NCBI RefSeq assembly: GCF_030814995.1
Contig: NZ_JAUSVX010000004.1
Coordinates: 62,001-126,000, forward strand
DNA from: Labrys wisconsinensis
GTDB lineage: Bacteria > Pseudomonadota > Alphaproteobacteria > Rhizobiales > Labraceae
Direction: 5' to 3'
Length of the DNA: 64,000 bases
Part shown: one piece after another, positions 16,853 to 26,470 of the stretch
Layout: every line of letters starts with the position of its first letter
Numbering within the stretch: the first letter of the stretch is position 1
The notes under the pieces: generated by a model
Seen by the model: the letters and a program-made list of their open reading frames with translations, nothing else
The model's database searches: none
Told to the model about the DNA's origin: nothing
Position numbers and translations under genes: made by a program

Positions 16853-17893
16853 ATGATCGGGGTGGTGAAGCACGCAGTCGCCGGGGCGCTGGGGGCAGCG
16901 GTCCTGGCCCTGGGCCTGGCCGGCCTGACGGCGCCGGCCGCGGCAGGCCCGACGCTGGACAGGATCAAGGAGCGCGGCGTGATCAAGGTCGGCGTCGGCA
17001 CGCTGCCCGGCTTCTTCGCCCCCGACAGCAACGGCAAATGGCAGGGCTTCTTCGTCGATTTCGGCCGGGCGCTGGCCATCGCCGTGTTCAACGATCCGAA
17101 CAAGGTGGAGTTCACCTCCTCCTCGCCGCAGCAGCGCCTGCCGGCGCTGCAGGCCGGCGAGTTCGACATCCTGCTCTCGGGGGTGACGCAGACCATCACC
17201 CGCTCGTTCAAGCTCGGCTTCCATTTCGGGCCGGTGGTCTTCTATGACGGCCAGGGCCTCCTGGTGAAGAAGTCGCTCGGCGTCACCAAGGGCAGCGATC
17301 TCGACGGCGCCAGCATCGGCGTGCAGAGCGGCACCACGGGCGAGCTCAACATCGCCGACTTCTTCCGCAAGAACGGCAAGAGCTTCAAGCCGGTGGTGAT
17401 CGAGGACACCGGCGAGTTCGTGCGGGCGCTCGACAGCGGCCGCGTCGACGCGCTGACGCAGGATTCCACCGACCTCGCCCTGAAGCGGACCCAGCTCTCC
17501 AAGCCCGACGACTACGTGCTCCTGCCCGAGCGCCTGTCGAAGGAGCCGCTCGCGCCCGCCATCGCCGGCGGCGACGACCGCTGGCTGGAGATCGTCAACT
17601 GGACGGTCTACGCCACCATCCAGGCCGAGGAGCTCGGCATCACCAGCCAGAACATCGACAGCTTCCTGACCAGCGACGATCCGGCGATCAAGCGCTTCCT
17701 CGGCACCGATCCCTCGCTCGGCGAAGCCATCGGCCTCGACCCGAAATTCGCCTACACCATCGTCAAGACCCTCGGCAATTACGGCGAGATCTTCGAGCGC
17801 AACATCGGCAAGGCCACCCCTGCCGGCTTCGAGCGCGGCTACAACCAGCCCTGGACCAAGGGCGGCCTGCTCTATTCCCCGCCGTTCCGCTGA
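16853..17893 (+). CDS. Amino-acid-type ABC transporter substrate-binding protein
   Basis: A 346-residue periplasmic binding protein of the family-3/PBP2 type. The signal peptide occupies about residues 1-29 (hydrophobic LGAAVLALGLAGLTAPAAA). The mature protein begins TLDRIKERGVIKVGVGTLPG, the usual first strand of amino-acid binders, followed by QGFFVDFGRALA and GVTQTITR. It heads a three-gene operon with two membrane permeases. Length and context resemble AapJ-type general amino-acid systems; the ligand is unknown. Confidence 0.94.
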   Translation: MIGVVKHAVAGALGAAVLALGLAGLTAPAAAGPTLDRIKERGVIKVGVGTLPGFFAPDSNGKWQGFFVDFGRALAIAVFNDPNKVEFTSSSPQQRLPALQAGEFDILLSGVTQTITRSFKLGFHFGPVVFYDGQGLLVKKSLGVTKGSDLDGASIGVQSGTTGELNIADFFRKNGKSFKPVVIEDTGEFVRALDSGRVDALTQDSTDLALKRTQLSKPDDYVLLPERLSKEPLAPAIAGGDDRWLEIVNWTVYATIQAEELGITSQNIDSFLTSDDPAIKRFLGTDPSLGEAIGLDPKFAYTIVKTLGNYGEIFERNIGKATPAGFERGYNQPWTKGGLLYSPPFR

Positions 17894-17907
17894 GCGGCCG
17901 GGCCGGG

Positions 17908-19086
17908 ATGTCCACGACCACGATCCCGCCGGGCGCCGATGCGCCCGGCCTTCGGCTGTTCCGGGACCGGCTGGGCGAGCGGCCGCTGACGCAGATCGCC
18001 CTGTTCGTTGGTCTGACGGCCCTCATCGCCTTCCTCGGCCGCAACCTCGCCGAGAACATGGCCCGGGTCGGCATCGTGCCGGGCTTCGCCTTCCTCCAGC
18101 GGCCGGCCAATTTCGAGATCGGCGAGAGCCTGATCGCCTATTCCGCCGAGATGAGCTACGCGCGGGCCTTCCTCGTCGGCGTGCTCAACACCCTGGCCGC
18201 CTCGGCTGCCGGCTGCCTCCTCGCCACCCTCCTCGGCGCGGCGCTCGGCATCGCGCGCCTGTCCACCAACCCGCTGCTCGCCGGATCGGCGCGCGCCTAT
18301 GTCGAGGCGGTCCGCAACACGCCGCTTCTGCTGCAGCTGTTCTTCTGGAGCGCCGTGCTGCATGCGCTGCCCTCGGCGCGGCAGGCGTTGCAGCCGCTCC
18401 CCGGCATCCTCCTCTCCAACCGCGGCGTCTTCCTGCCGGTGCTGCGCTTCGAGGACGAGCGCTGGTGGCTGGTCGCCCTCGGCCTCGCCGCCGTCTTCGC
18501 CATGGCGTGGGTCGCCGTCGGCCGTCGGCTCGGCGAGCGGCCGGCGCGGCGGCGCCGGGCCCGCTCGGTCCTGATCCTGGCCCTGCTCGCCACCCTGGCC
18601 GCCGCGGCCATGCTCCTCGGCGTCACCATCGAGGTGCCGCAGCAGAAGGGCTTCAACATCGCCGGCGGCCTGTCGCTGACCACGGAGTTCTCCGCCCTGC
18701 TGATCGGCCTCACCGTCAACGCCGCCGCCGGCATTGCCGAGATCGTGCGCAGCGGCATCGAGGCGGTGCCGGCCGGCCAATGGGAAGCGGCCGGCGCCGT
18801 CGGCCTGCACAAGGGCCAGACCCTGCGCCTGGTGGTGCTGCCGCAGGCGCTGCGGGTGATCGTGCCGCTGATGACCTCGAGCTATCTCAGCCTGGCCAAG
18901 AATTCGAGCCTGGCGGTGGCCATCGGCTATCCCGACCTGGTCAGCATCGCCAACACCGCCGCCAACCAGACCGGCCAGGTGCTGGAGAGCCTCCTGATCA
19001 TGATGGCCGTCTATCTCGCGATGAGCTTCACCGTGTCCTGGCTGATGAACCGCTACCATGCGCGCCTGGCGCTGCGGGAGCGCTGA
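17908..19086 (+). CDS. Amino-acid ABC transporter permease, AapQ-like
   Basis: A 392-residue inner-membrane permease of the HisM/AapQ type, with the long AapQ layout: membrane segments around residues 30-50, a region with ARAYVEAVRNTPLLLQLFFW (the permease entry motif), then the EAA loop (EAAGAVGLHKGQTLRLVVLPQ) near residue 295. It starts 14 bp after the binding-protein gene and is followed 1 bp later by the second permease. No ATPase gene follows. Confidence 0.94.
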   Translation: MSTTTIPPGADAPGLRLFRDRLGERPLTQIALFVGLTALIAFLGRNLAENMARVGIVPGFAFLQRPANFEIGESLIAYSAEMSYARAFLVGVLNTLAASAAGCLLATLLGAALGIARLSTNPLLAGSARAYVEAVRNTPLLLQLFFWSAVLHALPSARQALQPLPGILLSNRGVFLPVLRFEDERWWLVALGLAAVFAMAWVAVGRRLGERPARRRRARSVLILALLATLAAAAMLLGVTIEVPQQKGFNIAGGLSLTTEFSALLIGLTVNAAAGIAEIVRSGIEAVPAGQWEAAGAVGLHKGQTLRLVVLPQALRVIVPLMTSSYLSLAKNSSLAVAIGYPDLVSIANTAANQTGQVLESLLIMMAVYLAMSFTVSWLMNRYHARLALRER

Positions 19087-19087
19087 G

Positions 19088-20170
19088 ATGGCGCTCGTCA
19101 GCCTGCCGGCACCGCGCCTTCCGGCTCCGGCCGCCGCCTGGCGCAAGGGCCTGTTCGGCTCGCGTCTCAACGCGGCGATCACGCTCGCCTTCGCCGGCCT
19201 CGCCGCGCTGGTGCTGCCGCCGCTCCTGCGCTGGGCGCTGCTCGACGCCACCTGGACCGGCACGGCGCAGGACTGCGCCGCGCGCGGCGGGGCCTGCTGG
19301 GCCTTCATCGGCGAAAAGCTGCGCTTCATCCTGTTCGGCCTCTATCCCCGGCCGCTGCACTGGCAGGCGGCTCTCGCGACGCTGCTGGTCGCCGGCCTCA
19401 TCGTCGTCACCGCCCTGCCGCGCTTCTGGCGCGCGCGCCTCGTCCTCGCCTGGCCGCTCGCCATCGCCGCCGCCGTGGCTGTGATGGCGGGCGTCCCCAC
19501 CGGCCAACCCGTCCCGACCCAGGTCTGGGGCGGCCTGCCATTGACCCTGCTGCTGGCGACGACGGCCTTCGCCGCCGCCTTCCCGATCGGCGTGGCGCTG
19601 GCGCTCGGGCGCCGCTCGAAGCTCCGGCTCGTCCGCCTCATCGCCGTCGCCTTCATCGAGGTGATGCGCGGCGTGCCGATGATCGCGGTGCTCTATGTCT
19701 CCACGCTGCTCTTCCCGCTGATGCTGCCCGCCGGCGCCTCGGTCGACAAGCTGCTGCGGGCCGGGACCGCGGTGACGCTGTTCGTCGCCGCCTACATGGC
19801 CGAGATCGTCCGGGCCGGCATGCAGGCGGTGCCGGCCGGCCAGGACGAGGCGGCGCGGGCCCTCGGCCTCGGCCGATGGCAGGCGATGCGCCTCATCGTG
19901 CTGCCCCAGGCGCTGCGGGCGGTCATTCCCGCCTTCGTCACCCTCGGCATCGGCCTCTTCCTCGACACCACGCTGGTGATCGTCATCGGCCTGTTCGATC
20001 TGCTCAACACCGCCAAGACCGCCGCCGTCGACCCGCAATGGCTCGGCTTCTACACCGAGGCCTATGCTTTCGCGGCGCTGGTCTACTTCGTCCTCAGCTT
20101 CGGTGCCTCGCGCTACAGCCTCTGGCTCGAGCGGCGCCTGGCGTTGCCGGCCGACCGCGCATCGCGGTGA
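19088..20170 (+). CDS. Amino-acid ABC transporter permease, AapM-like
   Basis: A 360-residue permease, partner of the preceding one. The EAA loop is DEAARALGLGRWQAMRLIVL, and FIEVMRGVPMIAVLYV is the conserved N-terminal permease motif. In classical aapJQMP operons an ATPase gene follows; here the transcript meets a convergent MarR-type gene instead, so the ATPase must be encoded elsewhere or borrowed. Confidence 0.94.
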   Translation: MALVSLPAPRLPAPAAAWRKGLFGSRLNAAITLAFAGLAALVLPPLLRWALLDATWTGTAQDCAARGGACWAFIGEKLRFILFGLYPRPLHWQAALATLLVAGLIVVTALPRFWRARLVLAWPLAIAAAVAVMAGVPTGQPVPTQVWGGLPLTLLLATTAFAAAFPIGVALALGRRSKLRLVRLIAVAFIEVMRGVPMIAVLYVSTLLFPLMLPAGASVDKLLRAGTAVTLFVAAYMAEIVRAGMQAVPAGQDEAARALGLGRWQAMRLIVLPQALRAVIPAFVTLGIGLFLDTTLVIVIGLFDLLNTAKTAAVDPQWLGFYTEAYAFAALVYFVLSFGASRYSLWLERRLALPADRASR

Positions 20171-20179
20171 CGCCCGACA

Positions 20180-20197
20180 CCGGCGAGAGCTCGCCGG
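20180..20197. terminator. GC-rich hairpin between convergent genes
   Basis: Perfect 7-bp arms (20180-20186, 20191-20197) with a 4-base loop lie between the ends of the permease gene and the convergent MarR-family gene. It may act as a bidirectional terminator, although there is no T tract. Confidence 0.4.
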
Positions 20198-20211
20198 GCT
20201 CGCGGGGAGAG

Positions 20212-20700
20212 CTATGCCGCCGCCGGACGCAGAGCGTTCGCCGGGTCGCCGGAGGCGGCGTGATCGAGGGCGGTCCGGAGCGCGGCGATCTCGGCGCGCA
20301 GCCGCTGCACCTCCTCGAGCCGCAGGCCCGAGACGGCAAGCAGGCAGCCCGGGATGTCCCGCGCTCCGGCCTGCAGCGCCCGTCCCTGGCCGGTGAGGCG
20401 CACCCGCACCTGCCGCTCGTCGACGGGGTCGCGTCGGCGGTCGACATGGCCCATCGCCTCCAGGCGCTTGAGCAGGGGCGTCAGCGTGCTCGACTCCAGC
20501 GCCAGCTTCTCGCCGAGGCTGCCGACGGTCTGGTCGTCCTGCTCCCACAGCGTCAGCATGACGAGATATTGCGGATAGGTCAGGCCGAGCGGCTCCAGGA
20601 GCGGCTTGTAGACCCGGTTGAAGCTGTGGCCGGCGGCATAGATGGCAAAGCACAGCTGCTCGCCGAGCTTCATGGCCTCGTCGGGCGTGGTGGCGGGCAT
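20212..20700 (-). CDS. ohrR: OhrR, organic-peroxide-sensing MarR-family repressor
   Basis: A 162-residue MarR-type winged-helix repressor. The OhrR signature is strong: an N-terminal cysteine in QLCFAIYAA (the peroxide-sensing Cys), then LGLTYPQYLVMLTLWE and the DNA-binding helix SSTLTPLLKRLE. Start 20700 follows GAGGAG by 4 bases; ATG 20718 is less likely. It is divergent from ohr, as in many proteobacteria. Oxidation of the cysteine by organic hydroperoxides releases repression of ohr. Confidence 0.95.
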   Translation of the reverse strand: MPATTPDEAMKLGEQLCFAIYAAGHSFNRVYKPLLEPLGLTYPQYLVMLTLWEQDDQTVGSLGEKLALESSTLTPLLKRLEAMGHVDRRRDPVDERQVRVRLTGQGRALQAGARDIPGCLLAVSGLRLEEVQRLRAEIAALRTALDHAASGDPANALRPAAA

Positions 20701-20731
20701 GGTTCTCCTCGAAGACATGATTCGGATTTAT

Positions 20732-20812
20732 ATCGTGCGCGATCTTATCGCAAGCGCTTGACGCCGACCCTGCACCCTTCTATTGATTGTGTGCGATTTG
20801 ATCGTGTACGAT
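20732..20812. promoter_or_regulatory. Three related 12-bp dyads, candidate OhrR operators
   Basis: In the ohrR-ohr intergenic region three similar 12-mers occur: ATCGTGCGCGAT (20732-20743), ATTGTGTGCGAT (20786-20797) and ATCGTGTACGAT (20801-20812). The last is a dyad with ATCGT/ACGAT arms. The two copies nearest ohr are 15 bp apart start to start, and the single copy lies near ohrR. The layout fits repression of both genes by OhrR. Confidence 0.6.
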
Positions 20813-20879
20813 TTAAACCGTGCCCGACCTGCGGAGAGCCGATGTCCGGCCTCCGCCCAACGGAAGACAGGAGCTCCCC

Positions 20880-21305
20880 ATGTCCGTGAACGTCCTCTAC
20901 CGCACTTCGGCCCGCGCCATCGGCGGTCGCGACGGTCGCTCCGCCACGACGGACGGCAGCCTGGAGGTCCGCCTCGCCACGCCCAAGGAGCTCGGGGGCG
21001 CTGGCGGCGAGGGCAACAATCCCGAGCAGCTCTTTGCCGCCGGCTACGCCGCCTGCTTCCTCGGCGCTATGAAGTTCGTCGCCTCCCAGGGCGGCCCGAA
21101 GGTGCCGGCCGACGCCACCGTCACCGCCACCGTCGGCATCGGGCCGCGCTCGGAAGGCGGCTTCGGCCTCGACATCGCGCTCGCCGTCGCCCTGCCGGGC
21201 GTCGAGCACGCCGAGGCCGAGGCGCTGGTCGCCAAGGCGCACCAGGTCTGCCCGTATTCCAACGCGACGCGCGGCAATGTCGACGTGCGGCTGAGCGTGG
21301 CCTGA
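20880..21305 (+). CDS. ohr: Organic hydroperoxide resistance protein Ohr
   Basis: A 141-residue OsmC/Ohr-family thiol peroxidase that reduces organic hydroperoxides. Both catalytic cysteines are present, in YAACFLGAM and HQVCPYSNATRGN, with the family's NPEQLFAAGYAACF segment. The start is the ATG at 20880, just after an AGGAG-type site. It is divergent from ohrR and separated from it by the three candidate operators. Confidence 0.97.
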   Translation: MSVNVLYRTSARAIGGRDGRSATTDGSLEVRLATPKELGGAGGEGNNPEQLFAAGYAACFLGAMKFVASQGGPKVPADATVTATVGIGPRSEGGFGLDIALAVALPGVEHAEAEALVAKAHQVCPYSNATRGNVDVRLSVA

Positions 21306-21327
21306 AGCATCCGTCCCGGCGCAGGAG

Positions 21328-21341
21328 GGCAGGGGCCTGCC
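21328..21341. terminator. Short GC-rich hairpin between convergent ohr and gntR genes
   Basis: Arms GGCAGG (21328-21333) and CCTGCC (21336-21341) with a 2-base loop lie in the 36-bp gap between the two convergent genes. The tiny loop makes it a weak candidate. Confidence 0.25.
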
Positions 21342-22079
21342 TCAGTCCCCCTGCGTCGGGGCGCCGTCGATGCGGCGCATCGCCTCCAGCGTGGTGCGGT
21401 TGATCGAGGCCAGATGCACCCGCATCGCCTCGGCGGCAGCGTCGCCATCGTGCCGGGCCAAGGCCTCGACGATGGCCGCGTGCTCCTCGGCGCTGCGCTC
21501 GATCACGCCCGCCGTCTCCGAGGCGACCCGCCGATAGTCCATGCCGAGCTCGTAGAGGCCCTTCGCCACCGATTCCATGAACGGGTTGGCGCCGATGCGC
21601 ATCAGGAGGTGGTGGAAGGCCTGGTCGACCACCCGGAACGCCGTCGGGTCGGACGCCGACCGGTATCCGGCCGCGACGAGGTCGCGCAGCTGCGCCAGCT
21701 CCGCCTCGGTGACGCGCGCGGCGCAAAGCCGGATCAGCCCGCATTCGTTGACGAGGCGCGCCTGGTAGAGCGCGTCGAGGTTCGATTCGTTCAGCCCGAT
21801 GACGAATTGCAGCGGCGCCAGCAGCCGCGAGATTTCCAGGTCCGTGACCGAGCAGCGCCCGCCCTGCCGGCTCTCGACCACGCCGAGGATCTGCAGCCCG
21901 CGCAGCGCCTCGCGCACCACGGGGCGGCTGACATGCAGCGCCTCGGCGAGCTCCCCTTCGGTCGGGAACACCTCGCCCGGCTTGATGTTGCCCGAGCGGA
22001 TCAGCTCCAGGAGCTGGCTGGCGACGCGCTCGGCCGCCGGCTTGCGGGAGATCGGCACGATCTTGTCGAGATAGCTCAT
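21342..22079 (-). CDS. GntR/FadR-family transcriptional regulator (FCD domain)
   Basis: A 245-residue GntR regulator. The winged helix is at about residues 15-80 (GEVFPTEGELAEALHVSRPV, then VREALRGLQ) and the all-helical FCD effector domain fills the rest, with its metal/ligand region (FHHLLMRIGANPF, SAEEHAAIVEAL). It lies 35 bp downstream of the isomerase-like gene on the same strand and near the divergent sugar importer, and probably regulates both. The dyad at 23604-23619 is a candidate operator. Confidence 0.95.
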   Translation of the reverse strand: MSYLDKIVPISRKPAAERVASQLLELIRSGNIKPGEVFPTEGELAEALHVSRPVVREALRGLQILGVVESRQGGRCSVTDLEISRLLAPLQFVIGLNESNLDALYQARLVNECGLIRLCAARVTEAELAQLRDLVAAGYRSASDPTAFRVVDQAFHHLLMRIGANPFMESVAKGLYELGMDYRRVASETAGVIERSAEEHAAIVEALARHDGDAAAEAMRVHLASINRTTLEAMRRIDGAPTQGD

Positions 22080-22114
22080 GCGCTGATCCGCTGACGACAC
22101 CGCATCGATCGCAT

Positions 22115-23524
22115 CTACCGGCACACGATTTCGAGCGGCAGGTCGAACAATGTCGCCACGCGCCGCAGGCGGTCGATCTGGCGTCCGATCGCCAGAACGC
22201 CGTGATGGGTCGGGCCGAACGAGGCCCAGCCGTTGACGAACGCCCTGAGGCCGCAGGAGAACCGCACGCGGCAATTGGTGTCGCCCAGGCGAAGGCCGGG
22301 TCCCGCCACCGCCTCGCCTTCGGCCGCCACGAGGCGGAAGGCGCCGCCCCGGCCCTGGGTGAGGGACAGCAGCGTGACGGGCCCCAGCTTCGGATAGGCC
22401 TGCGTCAGATATCCCGCGCCGGATTTGCCGTGGAACACCGCCGAGCGCTGCAGCGTCGGCCTTTGCGACGACACCGCGAGATCGGCCGCGCCGCTATGGC
22501 CGATGATGCATTCGTCGCGGTGAAAATCCATCGAATAGAGCTCCGCCAGCGTGGCGCTGCCGGCGACGTGCTTCAGCATCAGCATCGCCAGCGCGGTCTT
22601 GATGTCGGCCTCGACCGGGCAGGCGACGCCCTCGGTCATCAGCACGGCGAAGGCCGGGTTGGAGGCGGCGAGGATGCCGGCGTGCTCCTCGCGCACCATG
22701 CCCTCGTAGTGGTTGGGGATGGCGCAGAGGCGATGGGTCTCGACCAGCCGGTCGAGGCCGGCGAGGACGCTCGCCACCGCGTCCAGGGCCTCGCCCTCCG
22801 GCAGGTCGAAGGCGGCCGTCAGCGTCTCGACCCGCGCCGCGCGCTCCGGCGGCGTGACCGCATGGCTCTGCGTGACGATGTCGTCCCAGTCGAGATGCCT
22901 GACATAGGCGCCGAAGCGCTGGAAGAACGCGGTCTCGTCGACATGGAGGTCGGTCATGCCGGGATAGGGCCGTCCGAGCAGGCCGAAGCTGCGTGTCCGC
23001 AGCGTCCGGCGGATCGAGGCGGCGGCGCACCAGTCCCGCAGGCCGTCATCGACCTCGGCGTCGCCGTCGAGATGGCCGGTGATCACGTCGAAGCGCTTGC
23101 CGCCGCGGATCAGCACGGCCGTCATCTCGGGCAGCCCGGCACAGGTGCAGGCGACGCCCAGCCAATCCGCGATGCCGTGCACCCCGTCCATGTCGAGCGC
23201 CGGCACGGACTGGACGTTCATCAGCACGACCGGCACGTCGAGCCCGTGCACCGCGATCAGCAGAGGCTCCGACGTCGCGTAGGTGGTGAGGTGGCAGACC
23301 ACCAGGTCGACATCGCCGCCGGCAAAGGCCGCGCTCGCCGCACGGGCCGCCTCGATGCTGTCGGCGAAGCCGGCATCCACCAGCTCGGCATCGCCGAGCT
23401 TGCCGAGGAGGGTCCGGTAATGGCCGAGAAGCCCGTCCCTCATGCCCGGGAATTGCGGCCAGTATGCCGCCAGGCCGAGCGCCAGGACACCGATCCGCGG
23501 CTTGGGCCTGCCTGTCCTCGCCAT
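22115..23524 (-). CDS. L-fucose/L-arabinose isomerase-like protein
   Basis: A 469-residue protein of the fucose/arabinose isomerase superfamily. It begins with a Rossmann-like region (RIGVLALGLAAYWPQFPGMR). Possible metal ligands are the acidic residues in YEGMVREEHAGI and TEGVACPVEAD, and the histidines in FHRDECIIGHSG and GPTHHG. These enzymes interconvert aldoses and ketoses with a divalent metal. It sits between the GntR gene and a divergent CUT2-type sugar importer, so it is likely the first enzyme on the imported sugar. The exact sugar is not readable. Confidence 0.85.
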   Translation of the reverse strand: MARTGRPKPRIGVLALGLAAYWPQFPGMRDGLLGHYRTLLGKLGDAELVDAGFADSIEAARAASAAFAGGDVDLVVCHLTTYATSEPLLIAVHGLDVPVVLMNVQSVPALDMDGVHGIADWLGVACTCAGLPEMTAVLIRGGKRFDVITGHLDGDAEVDDGLRDWCAAASIRRTLRTRSFGLLGRPYPGMTDLHVDETAFFQRFGAYVRHLDWDDIVTQSHAVTPPERAARVETLTAAFDLPEGEALDAVASVLAGLDRLVETHRLCAIPNHYEGMVREEHAGILAASNPAFAVLMTEGVACPVEADIKTALAMLMLKHVAGSATLAELYSMDFHRDECIIGHSGAADLAVSSQRPTLQRSAVFHGKSGAGYLTQAYPKLGPVTLLSLTQGRGGAFRLVAAEGEAVAGPGLRLGDTNCRVRFSCGLRAFVNGWASFGPTHHGVLAIGRQIDRLRRVATLFDLPLEIVCR

Positions 23525-23583
23525 GCCTGCTCCCCCGGCTCTGCGGTCCTGACGAACCGATCGTTGCTTCGCGACATAGTATC

Positions 23584-23619
23584 TTGACTTACAAGTTTGG
23601 CAATGAGACATATTTCTCA
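23584..23619. promoter_or_regulatory. Candidate sigma70 promoter and operator for the sugar importer operon
   Basis: A TTGACT box (23584-23589) is followed after 17 bp by GACATA (23607-23612). An inverted repeat TGAGA-N6-TCTCA (23604-23619) overlaps that second hexamer, a good place for a repressor such as the nearby GntR protein. The transcript would run into the binding-protein gene at 23711. Confidence 0.5.
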
Positions 23620-23710
23620 AATGCCCCGGCCGGCGCCCGCATCGCGGTCCGCCGGCGAAGGAGGCGGTCAGTGGCGCGGGGCCGCAAGCCCGCGAACAGG
23701 GAGGACGACA

Positions 23711-24895
23711 GTGAGGATTCTCGCACGCATGTTCGGTCCGGGCGTCGTGGTCGGCGCCCTGCTCGCCACCGCCGCCCATGCCGCCGATTTCCACGGCTTC
23801 GACCCCGAGAGCTTCTCCGGCGCGCCGCTGAGCGCCGAGCAGCTCAAGGCCATGGTGGCCGAGGCGGTCGCCGCCCATCCCCCGCGCAACGGCGCCAAGC
23901 TCACCATCGGCTTCGCCAACCTGCAGCGCGACATCGTCTTCTGCCAGCGGGTGGAGAAGGGCCTGCTCGACAACGCCGCGCTGGCCGGCGTCGATCTGCT
24001 GGTCTCGGACAACCGTCTCGACGGCGCCACGGCGCTCTCCAACGCCCAGAGCTTCATCCAGCGCGGCGTCGATGCCGCCATCGAGTTCCAGACCGACGCC
24101 AATTTCGGCCCGATCATCATGAAGGCCTTCGACGATGCCGAGACCAAGGTCACGGCCATCGACATTCCGATGGGCGGGGCCACCTTCTTCGGCGCCAACA
24201 ATCCGCGCTCCGGCTTCATGGGCGGCTCCTATCTCGCCCAGGCCGCCATCGCGCTGAAGGGCCTGGACACGGTCCGCAAGGGCTATCTCGTCGTCGGCGA
24301 GCTGCCGCAATCGGGTGCCATCCCGATGATGCGCACCAATGGCGAGGCCGCCGGGTTCCTGGCCACCGTCAAGGACTTCCCGCCGGGCCAGGTGATCAAG
24401 ATCGACACCAAGAACACGCTGCAGGAAAGCTTCGCGCAGATGACCAACATCCTGCCGCGCATTCCGCCCGGCGTGCCGATCATGGTGACGGCGATCAACG
24501 ACCAGTCGGCCTCCGGCATGCTGCGGGCCGCCAAGCAGGCCGGGCGCGAGGACGACGTCGTCGCCGTCGGCATGGGCGCCGACGAGACCGAGACCCTGGT
24601 CAACGAGCCGCGCTTCGTCGCCTCGGTCGGCTATTTCCCCGAGCGCTACGGCAACTACCTCCTGCCGATCGCCCTGATGCATCTCGCCGGCAAGGAGGTG
24701 CCGCCCTCGGTGCTGGTCAACCACGTCATGATCAGCAAGGCGAATGTCTGCGACTATTATCCCAGCTTCAAATGCGACCCGAAGGGCGCCGTGGTCGACT
24801 ACAAGTTCCCGCAGGCCGAGTTCGAGGCCTATCTCGCCTCGCTGCGCGGCGACCCGACGCTGGAGGCCTACAAGACGCTGATCCCGACGAAGTGA
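23711..24895 (+). CDS. Sugar ABC transporter substrate-binding protein
   Basis: A 394-residue periplasmic binding protein of the ribose/galactose (PBP1) type. The signal peptide ends with AAHAA near residue 26. Mature segments KLTIGFANLQRDIVFCQRVE, DAAIEFQTDANFGP and VAVGMGADETE are typical of the family. A GTG at 23711 after GGGAGGAC is the best start, because an upstream ATG would bury the signal peptide. It heads the operon with the ATPase and permease genes. Confidence 0.94.
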   Translation: MRILARMFGPGVVVGALLATAAHAADFHGFDPESFSGAPLSAEQLKAMVAEAVAAHPPRNGAKLTIGFANLQRDIVFCQRVEKGLLDNAALAGVDLLVSDNRLDGATALSNAQSFIQRGVDAAIEFQTDANFGPIIMKAFDDAETKVTAIDIPMGGATFFGANNPRSGFMGGSYLAQAAIALKGLDTVRKGYLVVGELPQSGAIPMMRTNGEAAGFLATVKDFPPGQVIKIDTKNTLQESFAQMTNILPRIPPGVPIMVTAINDQSASGMLRAAKQAGREDDVVAVGMGADETETLVNEPRFVASVGYFPERYGNYLLPIALMHLAGKEVPPSVLVNHVMISKANVCDYYPSFKCDPKGAVVDYKFPQAEFEAYLASLRGDPTLEAYKTLIPTK

Positions 24896-24905
24896 GAGGC
24901 GCGAC

Positions 24906-26450
<1,545 letters not shown>

Positions 26451-26470
26451 TTCAACCGACGGAACGCAGC

